From contig CANIQT010000002.1 of assembly GCA_947469885.1 (NCBI GenBank), forward strand, positions 248,001 to 312,000: a stretch of 64,000 nucleotides of DNA, in the 5' to 3' direction. Shown here in pieces: positions 25,439 to 35,600 of the stretch; the first letter of the stretch is position 1, and the number at the start of each line of letters is the position of its first letter. Below the pieces are notes generated by a model, which was given only the letters and a program-made list of their open reading frames with translations, was not told where the DNA came from and searched no databases. Position numbers and translations under genes: made by a program. This stretch comes from Bacteroidota bacterium. GTDB lineage: Bacteria; Bacteroidota; Bacteroidia; 2-12-FULL-35-15.

Positions 25439-27631
25439 ATGGACATGAAAATAGGGTTAGTAATAGGAATGAAAAAAATAATACTGTTACAGTTCTGTAT
25501 TTTTTGTTCCCTCCTTTTGGCAACAGCCCAAAACAATTTCAGAGCAGTGGTAAAAGACAGTGTCACCAAAGAACCCTTGTTTGGTGTATCGGTTGGCATT
25601 GTGGGTACTCGTTTAGCCGAGAATACGAACGAGAAAGGAATGGTTATTATTCATAAAATTCCTGACGGAAAACAGGATGTAGTTTTTTATTCGCTGGGAT
25701 ATAAAAAAATAACAATCAGCTATGACTTTCCGCTCGATTCTAAAAAAACAATTGTTGTTTTATTGCCTTCTTCAGCCACAGACATCGAAGAAATAACAGT
25801 GACTTCATCTCGCACCAATTCCAGAATTGAGGATTCGCCCACCATGGTGGAAGTAATGGGGCAGGAAGAAATGGACGAGGAAAGTGCAGTAGTTCCCGGA
25901 AATATTTCCAGCCTTTTGGGCGATTTATCCATCATCACCATACAACATACCAATCAAGTAAACGGCAATGATGCCGTACGAATGCAGGGATTAGATACGA
26001 AATACACACAGATAATGAGAGATGGAATGCCGCTGTATGGTGGGTTTTCAGGAAGTCTGGGGGTGTTGTCTATTCCACCTTTGGATTTAAAACAAGTGGA
26101 AATAATAAAAGGCTCTGCCTCTACTTTATACGGTGGTGGCGCAATTGGAGGGTTAATAAATTTTATTTCAAAAACACCAACCGAATTTCCTGAAGCAACA
26201 ATAACTGTGAACGCTACAAGTATTGGAGAAGGAAATGTAAATGGTTTTACCTCGGGCAAAGTAAACAAAACAGGTTATACCTTGTTTGGAGGACTAAATG
26301 TGAAACAAGCAATGGACATCAATAATGATGGATTTGCAGAAGTGCCCTTAGACCGAAATTTTATAATTCATCCACGGTTATTTTATGATGCAAATCCGAA
26401 AACACAGGTTATTGTGGGCTTTGCATCAGTTTATGACGAACGGGCAGGAGGAGATATTCAAGCCATTGATTTCGGGCCAAGTGATGTATATCCGTTTTTA
26501 CTTCAGGAAAAAACATTTAGAAATACGTTGGACTTTTCACTCATCAATCAACATTCAAAAAAGCATACCTTCTCGTTTAAGGCAGCCGGCAGCGCATTCG
26601 AAAGGGATGTAAATAACTCAGGATTTGTTTTTAACGGAACACAATATTCTACTTATTCCGAATTAAATGATGTTATAAAATTAAAGAAACATACACTGGT
26701 GGTGGGAGTAAATTTTATTTCCGAAAATTTTGTGTTGGTTCAAAGTGATGCACATAATTTCAGCAACTACGATTATTATACAGCCGGTAGTTTTTTGCAA
26801 GACGACTGGCAAGTGCATAAAAAGCTGACAGTTCAGATGGGTTTACGTTATGATTATCATTTAACTTTCTATTCATTTATTCTTCCAAGAATTTCTTTTT
26901 TATATAAACCTACCCGAAAACTTACCATCCGTTTGGCAGGAGGAACAGGATACAAAACGCCTAATATGTTTGATTTAGCGGAGCCATCCCCTTATATCAG
27001 TCCCGTGCCCGAGGATATAAAATCTGAAAATTCGTTTGGTGTAAATACAGATATTAATTACCACTCCGTTTTGTTTGGCTCCGTTAACTTCCAGATTGAC
27101 CAGGCATTTTACTATGCAGGCATTTCTAATCCTGTAATCCTATATACTGATACCACAAAAAAACAATATGCCGGAAACGGGGATTATAAAATAAACAGTT
27201 ATGGAACGGATACATACTTACGTTTTAAATACAAAGACATTGAATTATATCTTGGATACAATCACACGGAATCAATTGAACAATATGATACCATGACGGT
27301 GAATATGCCATTTAATCCGAAGGATAAATTTTCATCTGTTCTTACTTATACCTTTAAAAACAAATGGAGAATAGGCACAGAAGTAGCTTTTACTGCTAAT
27401 CAATATATTTACAATAACGATAGGGTAAATGATTTTTGGTTTGTTGCGGCAATGATAGAACGGAAATTTTCGTTTGGAAGCATTGTCTTAAATTGTGAAA
27501 ACTTGTTGGACAACCGTCAATCAAAATATGAAACTCTTGTGGAGGGTACCAGACAAAAACCAGTATTCAAGCCTGTTTGGAGTTCTTTAGAAGGAAGAGT
27601 AATTAATTTGTCTCTTAAAATTGATTTGTAA
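25439..27631 (+). CDS. TonB-dependent outer-membrane receptor
   Basis: 730 residues, or 720 if translation starts at the ATG at 25469 (MKKIILLQFCIFC), which gives a cleaner signal peptide ending at ATAQ. A CarboxypepD_reg-like domain (about 32-100; VVKDSVTKEPLFGVSVGI) precedes the plug (about 125-250; DAVRMQGLDTKYTQIMRDGMPLYGG ... VEIIKGSASTLYGGGAIGGLINF). The remainder is a 22-strand-type barrel with TonB_dep_Rec signatures (LTVQMGLRYDYH, LAGGTGYKTPNMFDLAEPSP) and terminal INLSLKIDL. It imports an unknown ligand with energy from TonB/ExbBD. The layout is closer to siderophore/cobalamin-type receptors than to SusC (no SusD neighbour). Promoter box just upstream. Confidence 0.93.
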   Translation: MDMKIGLVIGMKKIILLQFCIFCSLLLATAQNNFRAVVKDSVTKEPLFGVSVGIVGTRLAENTNEKGMVIIHKIPDGKQDVVFYSLGYKKITISYDFPLDSKKTIVVLLPSSATDIEEITVTSSRTNSRIEDSPTMVEVMGQEEMDEESAVVPGNISSLLGDLSIITIQHTNQVNGNDAVRMQGLDTKYTQIMRDGMPLYGGFSGSLGVLSIPPLDLKQVEIIKGSASTLYGGGAIGGLINFISKTPTEFPEATITVNATSIGEGNVNGFTSGKVNKTGYTLFGGLNVKQAMDINNDGFAEVPLDRNFIIHPRLFYDANPKTQVIVGFASVYDERAGGDIQAIDFGPSDVYPFLLQEKTFRNTLDFSLINQHSKKHTFSFKAAGSAFERDVNNSGFVFNGTQYSTYSELNDVIKLKKHTLVVGVNFISENFVLVQSDAHNFSNYDYYTAGSFLQDDWQVHKKLTVQMGLRYDYHLTFYSFILPRISFLYKPTRKLTIRLAGGTGYKTPNMFDLAEPSPYISPVPEDIKSENSFGVNTDINYHSVLFGSVNFQIDQAFYYAGISNPVILYTDTTKKQYAGNGDYKINSYGTDTYLRFKYKDIELYLGYNHTESIEQYDTMTVNMPFNPKDKFSSVLTYTFKNKWRIGTEVAFTANQYIYNNDRVNDFWFVAAMIERKFSFGSIVLNCENLLDNRQSKYETLVEGTRQKPVFKPVWSSLEGRVINLSLKIDL

Positions 27632-27646
27632 AATTGGTAGGAGTAT

Positions 27647-28204
27647 TTAAAAAATAAAACCCTGTCCTTCTTTATCCAACACATCTTTCATCCGCTCTTT
27701 CATTTCTTCACTCACATTTTGTTTCAGGGTATATTCTTTTCCAAAAGTATTTTTAGGGGTCATTAATTTCTTTTGTTTATCAATGTAGGCATCGGTATTG
27801 CAAATAAATTTTGCAGGATTACCGGCATACACACAATTGTCGGGAATACTTTTGGTAACCACCGAGCCGGCACCTATTATCACATTGTTGCCCACAGTTA
27901 CACCGGGCATAATAATTGAACTACCGCCCACAAAAACATTGTTGCCTATTTTTACTTTTTTAATTTTCGAATGATTCAGAAACATCTTAGTGCTTCCGTC
28001 ATGAGCAAGAATATACACTCGCGGGGCTAACGTTACGTTATCACCAATCTCAATCAACCATGCATGACCGCCATCAATGATACATTCGCCAAACATAAAA
28101 AAGTTAGTACCCACTTTCAAGCCCCGTTGTTTCAACTCTTCCAGCCTACTGATACTCTTTATTCCAAGAAGTTTTTTTATGTTGTTTTTTATTGATTGTA
28201 GCAT
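27647..28204 (-). CDS. Hexapeptide-repeat acyltransferase (sugar O-acetyltransferase-like)
   Basis: 185 residues. Left-handed beta-helix repeats are visible from about 40 to 135: VTLAPRVYILAHDG, KKVKIGNNVFVGGSSIIMPG, VTVGNNVIIGAGSVVTKSIPDN, CVYAGNPAKFI. This is the WcaF/LacA-type trimeric acetyl-CoA-dependent O-acetyltransferase arrangement, with the catalytic His probably in ILAHDG. The likely substrate is a sugar of a surface glycan. It is convergent with the TonB receptor (15 nt between stops) and is 28 nt after the DUF58 gene on the same strand. Confidence 0.9.
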   Translation of the reverse strand: MLQSIKNNIKKLLGIKSISRLEELKQRGLKVGTNFFMFGECIIDGGHAWLIEIGDNVTLAPRVYILAHDGSTKMFLNHSKIKKVKIGNNVFVGGSSIIMPGVTVGNNVIIGAGSVVTKSIPDNCVYAGNPAKFICNTDAYIDKQKKLMTPKNTFGKEYTLKQNVSEEMKERMKDVLDKEGQGFIF

Positions 28205-28232
28205 GTACTATAATGTAAAGAGGATTTAAAAA

Positions 28233-29162
28233 CTACATCATCTTCGTTCGCTTCACCAAATAAGGCATCAGCACTTGTTCAAAACCAAGATTAATATCTG
28301 CTTCCACAAAATCAATTTTATATTGTCCGCATTTTAGCAACAATTCCTTTTTATAGGCTGCCATTTGCGCCAGATAGGTTTCTTTAATCTGATTGGGATG
28401 TAGTTTCACTTCCTCCCCACTTTCCATATCTATAAAGCGATACGGACGGTTGTCAAATTCAAAATCCATTTCCTTTTCTTTATCCACCACATGAAACAAC
28501 ACTACTTCATGCTTGTTGTGTTTTAAGTGTTGTAAAGCAGAAAACAATTTATCATCATCCGTTTTCGATTCCATCATATCGCTGAAAATAACAACCAGAG
28601 AACGTTTATGAATGGCATCCGAAATTTCGTGCAACGCATCCACAGCCGATGTTGTTTTATGAACATTTACATCAAAAGGCTGAATCAGCTTTTCTAATTG
28701 ATGATACAACATTTTATGATGCAACGAACTCGATTTGGCAGGCGTATGCAACTCTACTTTATCCGAAAAAATACTCAGGCCTACTGCATCCCGTTGGTTT
28801 TTAAGCAATGCAATAATAGCGGCAGCACAGTAAACAGAAAAAGTAATTTTGTTTTTCTTCCCCTTTTTTTCATCGGGCAAGGGAAAGTACATGGAAGACG
28901 AATCGTCAATAATTATTTGGCAACGAAGGTTGGTTTCTTCTTCGTACCGTTTAATATATAACCTGTCAGTTCGTCCGAAAAGTTTCCAATCAATATGTCG
29001 GGTAGATTCCCCTTTGTTGTAAAGCCTATGTTCGGCAAACTCCACACTAAAACCGTGAAACGGACTTTTATGAAGACCTGTAATAAAGCCTTCCACTACT
29101 TGTTTGGCAATAAACTCTAGATGAGTAAACTGCTGTAATGGTTGTTGATTGATGGTTTCCAT
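28233..29162 (-). CDS. DUF58 domain-containing protein
   Basis: I use the internal ATG at 29162 (METINQQPLQQFTHLEF), giving 309 residues; the ORF-track start at 29189 lies in the repeat hairpin region. The DUF58 block is HKSPFHGFSVEFAEHRLYNKGESTRHIDWK (about 30-60), followed by a vWA-like domain with a MIDAS-type DDSSS (about 85-89) and VVIFSDMME (about 190-198). DUF58/vWA proteins usually accompany MoxR AAA+ ATPases; no MoxR gene is next to it here. Cytoplasmic, as there is no signal peptide. Confidence 0.9.
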   Translation of the reverse strand: METINQQPLQQFTHLEFIAKQVVEGFITGLHKSPFHGFSVEFAEHRLYNKGESTRHIDWKLFGRTDRLYIKRYEEETNLRCQIIIDDSSSMYFPLPDEKKGKKNKITFSVYCAAAIIALLKNQRDAVGLSIFSDKVELHTPAKSSSLHHKMLYHQLEKLIQPFDVNVHKTTSAVDALHEISDAIHKRSLVVIFSDMMESKTDDDKLFSALQHLKHNKHEVVLFHVVDKEKEMDFEFDNRPYRFIDMESGEEVKLHPNQIKETYLAQMAAYKKELLLKCGQYKIDFVEADINLGFEQVLMPYLVKRTKMM

Positions 29163-29175
29163 ATTAAAGTAAAAT

Positions 29176-29251
29176 GTTACAAAGTCCAAAGTTGAAAGTT
29201 AAGAAAGTACTTAAAAAGCATACCCTAACTTTCAATTTTGGACTTTGTAAC
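29176..29251. repeat. Long inverted repeat made of 7-nt units between trxA and DUF58
   Basis: A 26-nt arm (29176-29201) is the reverse complement of 29226-29251 with one mismatch; the loop is 24 nt. Each arm is a run of heptamers ending in AAAGT (ACAAAGT, CCAAAGT, TGAAAGT). It follows the trxA stop on the minus strand. It could form a stable RNA hairpin, though no T-tract follows. Confidence 0.85.
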
Positions 29252-29257
29252 TTTGGA

Positions 29258-29575
29258 CTAAAGCAACGCTTTCAATTTCGCGTCCAGCACCGATTTAGGC
29301 ACGGCACCTACTTGCTTATCCACCACTTGTCCACCTTTGAAAAACAAGATGGTTGGAATATTACGAATTCCGAACATAGACGAAATGTTTGCATTGCTGT
29401 CTACATCCACTTTACCTACCACTGCAGTATCAGCGTAGTCTTTTGATAATTCTTCCACTACCGGTCCAACCATTCGGCATGGTCCGCACCATTCTGCCCA
29501 AAAGTCTAATAATACTGGTTTTGTTGATTTTGCTACCAACTCATCAAAGTTAGCATCTGTGATTTCTATTGCCAT
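29258..29575 (-). CDS. trxA: Thioredoxin
   Basis: 105-residue cytoplasmic disulfide reductase. Active site WAEWCGPCRM (about 27-36) and the cis-Pro region RNIPTILFFKGG (about 70-81) are complete. Length and composition match housekeeping thioredoxin 1. It sits alone between the giant SPOR protein gene upstream and DUF58 downstream, with an inverted repeat after its stop codon. Confidence 0.97.
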   Translation of the reverse strand: MAIEITDANFDELVAKSTKPVLLDFWAEWCGPCRMVGPVVEELSKDYADTAVVGKVDVDSNANISSMFGIRNIPTILFFKGGQVVDKQVGAVPKSVLDAKLKALL

Positions 29576-29675
29576 AATTTTGAAATTTTAATTTATTTAT
29601 TATTGTTATCTGTTAATTGAGTTCTATCCTAGTCAAACCATTTGCCAATTTTATTTTAGTGCCATACTGACATTT

Positions 29676-32600
29676 TTATTTATTGATTAATTTATTTGCT
29701 TCTTCCAGCGAAATCTTTTTACCACCGTTAAATGCCACTATAAAAGAATCTTTCAACTGTGTTCCTTCTATTTCTACTTTTGTCCGATCTGCATCTTCTT
29801 TGGTTCTGAAACTGCCTAAAATGTAAACTGTATTTCCACTTTCATCTTTGTAATTTTTAATTCCTTTTTTTGCCAGACCTAAATAACTGTTAGCAATATT
29901 CAATGGGATCTGCTCTTTAAATACTCCCAGTTGAACCTTAAACACCACACCTGAATCAACGGAAATCTCATTGTATTTTGAAATTGCATCCATCAAATTT
30001 TGTTTTGTCGAATCAGGCAAAGGCGGTAATTGTTCAACGTTTGGTTGAATTTCCGGTTCATATTCTACAGGCGGTGGCTGCACAGCAGTGATTGAGCTTG
30101 GTTGCTTTTTGTTTGCAGGTTTTACAGTGTTAGTAGCCGGAGGATTAGTATTCACAATAGCTTCGGTAGTATCTGTATCTTCGATGGAATCAATAACAAT
30201 TCGCTCATTTGTATTCGACAGTTGTTTGATGTTAGATGTCAGTTCCTCAATACTCGAAGGTAATTCTTCAGTTGTAGTTGGCTGGTTGTTGGTAATAGTT
30301 GCTGGTTGTTGGTTGTTGGTTATCGGTTGTGTTGTATTAGTCATTGATTGTTGGCTGTTGGTTGTTGGAGGCACTACATTACTTACAATTGGTTCCTGAG
30401 CAGTTATTGGCAGAGTTGTTATTGTTTCAGGGACTGAATTATTTGCAACAGGTTCCAGAGTGGTGCTAGAAGGTTGCTGTAAATTGGCAGCTATTTTCAA
30501 ATTGGTTTCTTTCGCCATATCGGTCAGTTTCACATTGTTTTGTACTGCTGGTGCAACTGGAGGAACAACTGTACTATTGTTGGCAGTAACAATAGTTGTA
30601 GTTGTTGTAGTGGCTGGCTGGCCTTCTGTTTCCAATTGTTTAGCTTCTGCAACAGTAATTCGTTTTCCTTTATTATAAGCAGTCACAAAAGCATCTTTGA
30701 AACCTGCATTTACAACTGCATCTTTAGTTTTCTTTGCTTGTTTCGGACTTGTAAAACTTCCTGTGTTATAACGAATATAACCATTCGGGGTGGTTTCAGT
30801 AGTTACAGGCGGAACGTTTTTTAACTTGGCTTCTGGCAGTGTTTGCGAAAAAACTCCAATCTGAACGGTATAAATAATTTGTCCGGGAGCAACGGGAACA
30901 TTAGTGGTTGTAGTTGCCGGAATTGTTGAATTTATTGCTTCCGGTTGAATTGCATTTGGTGAAATTCTGTTTGTATTATTGGTTGGATGATTGGTTTCGT
31001 TAGCAACTGGCTGTTGGTTACTTGTTGTTGGTTGCGTTGCGTTAGTTGTTGGTTGCGTTGCGTTAGTTGTTGGTTGTAGGTTGCTGGTTGTTGGTTGCGT
31101 TGCGTTAGTTATTGGTTGTTGGTTGTTGGTTGTTGGTTGTGTTGCATTAGTTGTTTGTTGATTGTTATTGGTTGTTGGTTGTGTTGTGTTGGGTGGTTGT
31201 TGTGTTGCATTTGCCGCAATTGATTGCATACTATTCAAATTAGTTGGAGTTGTACCCATCATTGCAAAAGCTTCATTCATTGAAATTCGTTTACCATCTA
31301 AAAACGCAACTACAAAAGCATCTTTATATCCAAATCCTTTTATCTGGTCTTTTGCATTTTGTGCCGAACTAAATTTTACAAACATTCCAGCAGTGTAACG
31401 TATGTATCCATTTGGTGTGGTTTCACCCGTAATAGGACGAATACCTTCAAACAAATCCTGAGGAATTGGTTTTGCAAATGCTCCAATCTGTACTTTAAAT
31501 ACCAATCCTTCCGGAATTTTTTCATCCACAGGAATAGGTTTTTTTGAAGAATAAACAGGGGCATTTTTCTTTTCAAAAACTTCGTTTGGTGCTAATACCA
31601 CTGTAGCTGTTGTATTGTTGGTGGTTGTTGACCCCACTGTATTACCATTGTTGTTATTGTCAGGATTGGTAGTTAATGTTTCATTGCTGCTCGATGGTGC
31701 ATTAGTAGCAATAGCTGCATTCTGCACTTTCTTCAGGTTTTCTACCTTCAACGCCTTTTGCTGAGTTTGCGCAGCAATTTCTTTCGACAATTTTTCAGCA
31801 TCTCCAATTATCTTGGCATATAATTTTCTCTCTTCAGGGTCAGCAGTGTTTTTTAATTCCTCTTTTTGTTTTGCTATGTTGTTATCTATTTCTTTGTTCC
31901 AAGTTTTCAGCACTTCTGTTTTCGACTGTTCCCGCTCCACAGGATTAGTAATTTTATCTGCTGATTTTAATTCCGCAACATACTTTTCATTCAAACTTGC
32001 AAGCGAAACAGCAGTATTTGTTGTCGGTTGCTGGTTATTGGTTGCTGGTTGTTGGTTGTTAGTTGTTGGTTGTTGGTTGTTAGTTGTTGGTTGTTGGTTA
32101 TTGGCTGTTGGTTGTTGGTTATTGGTTGTTGGTTTTACATTGTTAGTTATCGGTTGTGTGTTGTTGGTTGTCGGTTGTGTATTATTAGTTGTTGGTGGCT
32201 GGTTAATAGTAGTCGGTTGTGTTGTATTAGTTGCAACAGGAGGTAGAGGATTTTTCAAAGTTTCTACTTTAGCTACACTTTCTGTTGTTTGGTTTTTCAA
32301 ATCTTTCGAAACTTTTTCTGCATCTGTAATTTTTTTAGCTATGGCAGCCTTTTCCTGAGCATCCGCGGTTGCATTTAATTCCGAATTCAATTTCACAATA
32401 TTATCATCAATTGCTTTATTCCAGTTTCTTAAAATATTCAACTTTGCCTGCTCTCTATCGAGTTCCTTTTTCATTTTATTCGCTTCATTAAGTTGCCCTT
32501 GAAATTTCAGATTAATGCTCGATGTGGATACAGATGAAGGTAATGTAGTATTGGTTGTTGGTTGTGTATTATTGGTTGTTGGTTGGGTTGCATTAGTTGT

Positions 32601-35600
32601 CAGTTGTGTGTTGTTAGTTGTCGGTTGTGTAGTATTAGTTGCAATTGGCTGTTGGTTGTTCGTTGTCGGTTGTTGGTTGTTGGTTATCAGTTGTGAGTTG
32701 TTAGTGGTTGGCTGTGTTGCATTAGCTGTTGGTTGTGTTGCATTTGCAGTATTAGCAGCAACCACAGCAGCTTGTTGTTTTTTCAGTGTTTCCACTTTTG
32801 CAATGCTTTCTGTTGTCTGAACTTTCAGGTCACCCGATGCTTTTTCAGAATCTGTAATTTTTTTAGCTACCAACTTTTTTTCTTCAGGATCTTTAGTTGC
32901 AGCCAACTGCTCTTTTAGTTTCACAATATACTCGTCAACTGCTTTGTTCCAAGTTATCAAAACACTTGATTTAGCCTGCTCCCGCTCCACTTCATTTGCA
33001 ATTTTATTTTTAGTTGCTATCTCTTCTTCATATTTTTTATTTATACTTTCAAGAGTAATTGTGCTAGTTGTTGGTTGTGAGCTGTTAGTTGTTGGTAGTT
33101 GGTTGTTAGTTGTTGGTTGTGAGTTATTAGTTGTCGGTTGTGAGTTATTAGTTGTCGGTTGTGAGTTATTAGTTGTTGGTTGTTGGTTGTTGGTTGTTGG
33201 TTGTTGGTTATTAGTTATCGGATTTGAGTTGTTGGAAGTTGGCTGTGTTGCATTAGCTGTTGGTTGTGTTACATTTGCAGCATTAGCAGCAGCCACAGCA
33301 GCTTCTTGTTTTTTCAGCGATTCCACTTTTGCAATGCTTTCTATTGTCTGAACTTTCAAGTTGCTCGATGCTTTTTCAGAATCAGTAATCTTTTTAGCAA
33401 CAAGCTTTTTTTCTTCAGGATCTTTAGTTGCAGCTAATTGCTCTTTAAGTTTCACAATATAATCATCAACTGCTTTGTTCCATGTTATCAGAACATTTGA
33501 TTTAGCCTGCTCTCGCTCCACTTCATTTGTAATTTTAATTTTAGTTGCTATCTCTTCCTCATATTTTTTATTTATACTTTCAAGTGTAACTGCGTTAGTT
33601 GTCGGTTGTGAGTTGTTAGTTGTCGGTTGTGTTGTTGTTGGTTGTGCTATTGTTGGTTGTGTTGTTGTTGGTTGCTGGTTGTTTGCAGTTGGTTGAGTTG
33701 TATTGGTTGCAACTGGTTGTGTTGCGTTAGCTGTTGGTTGCTGGTTATTAGTTGTCGGTTGAGAGTTGTTGGCTGCTGGTTGTGTTGTGTTAGTTGTTGG
33801 TTGTTGGTTGTTGGTTGTTGGTTGCGTTGTATTAGTTGCAACTGGTGGCTGAGCAGCAGTTGTTGAGTTGGTTGCAGGTTGAGTTGTATTAGCCGCAACC
33901 GGAGGTTGAGCAGTGGTAGTTGAAGGTGCTGTAGGGTTCACTGTTGTACCATTCACAGGTGCACCGCCAGCTGCTATCGAATTAGTATTTTCAGTGGTTG
34001 TTTTTGCAAGGTCATTCAACTTTTGCTCCAGTTTTGTTTTATCCACATTCGCCACACTTGCTGCTGCTGCTTCGCTGGTGCCTGTTTTCGAATCTTCTAC
34101 CACCGATTTCACCAAATCGCTTTGGTTTTTTATTCCTTCAACATCCTTTTCGAGTTGCTCTGCTTTTGCAGTTTTTAGTGCAAGTTCCTTTTGCAACCCT
34201 TTGTTATCTTCTGTTAGTTCAGCAATTTGTTTTGCCAATCCTTGTTTCAAATCGTCTTTCCTCGCTTTGGCTTCATCTGCTTTCAAACCAGCTATTATAC
34301 TTTCGTTGTCAGTTATTTCCTGACGGGTATCAGTTATTCCTCGTTGTGTTTTTGCCAGTTCTTTCTCTTTGTTTTCCTGATCAAGTTTCAGACTGGCAAC
34401 TATAGAAGTAGTACTTGGGTTCTCTTTGTTCAATGCTTCCAGCTTTTTTGCCTGCTCATCTAATTTTGCTATTGCCTCTTCTGCATTAGGTGCTTTCATA
34501 GCGGCACCCAAATCTTTAGCATATTGTTTCGACAAATCGGCTTCTTTCTTTTTTGCCTCTGCTACTAGTTCCAGTTTTTTGGCAAGATTAAATGCCGATG
34601 CAGTTTCTTCATTTAACTGCTGGGCAAGTGCATTTTTTTCGTTTGCCTGCGAAATAATTGCTTGTTTTTTGGTTACATCACTTATTTTATTTGCATCAAT
34701 CAACAGTTGTGAAACTTCTTTTGATTTAGTTTCGGCCATCTGGTTTTTCTGATTGGCATAATTCAGGGCAATGTCTGCTTGTTCTTTTGCATCCTTAGCC
34801 GAGGTTTCCAATTCCTTTGTATCATCATTAACTACTTTCAACAAATCAACATTCGATAATTTTGATCGGGGTGGTTTGCCTCCTTGCTTTGCTGCTGTAG
34901 TATTAGCTGAGTTGGCAGTATTACTTGTATTTGCAGTAGTTGTGTTACCACTGTTTTGTGATGATGTGCCACCAGTTTCTTGTCGTGACGAGTAATTGAT
35001 GGCATCGCTTACATTCACTTCCATTCTTGCTTTTTCTTTCAGAAAATTAGTTGCCAGCATGTACGAATCGTCTCCTGTGCCTTCTATTATTGTTTTAACT
35101 ACCAACTTATCCTTTTTAGGTGTCAAACTTATTTCCTGCACAATTGGTTTAAACTCGTGCTGAACAGGCAACACCACCACTTCCGATTGTGTAGCCAAAC
35201 TTGGAGTTTCGATGGTAAACAAATATTTTCCACCATTTGGCAGCTTCATGGTATAGCTACCATCCACAGGCGATGTGTTGTAAATACCAACAATAGAATT
35301 ATTGTTTAAATCTTTTACCACAATCTTTAAATCAAGCACGGCATCTTCTCCGGTTTTCATTACCGTTCCTGTAATCAGCGATAAGTCAATGGCTTTACGG
35401 TCCACGTTGATATGATATACTTCTATTTTACCAGTGGTGCTGGAACGTGCAGAAGCAAAATACGCCTGTTTTTCCTGTAAATCGGTTACATACAAAATAT
35501 CATCATCGGGTGTGTTGATAGGAAAATCGAGGTTCACAGCATTGCCCCATGTAAAAGTGGCTTCGTTCCAAGTGGACTTAAATATATCGTATCCACCCAT

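Noticed and set aside
31813-33866. Plus-strand ORFs with LLVVGCW repeats
   Set aside because: Antisense of the CAACAAC arrays in the giant gene; all frames stay open for the same reason.
33647-33898. Second minus-frame ORF (QPTTNNQQ) inside the giant gene
   Set aside because: It is the shifted reading of the heptamer array. It shows the frame property but is not a separate gene.
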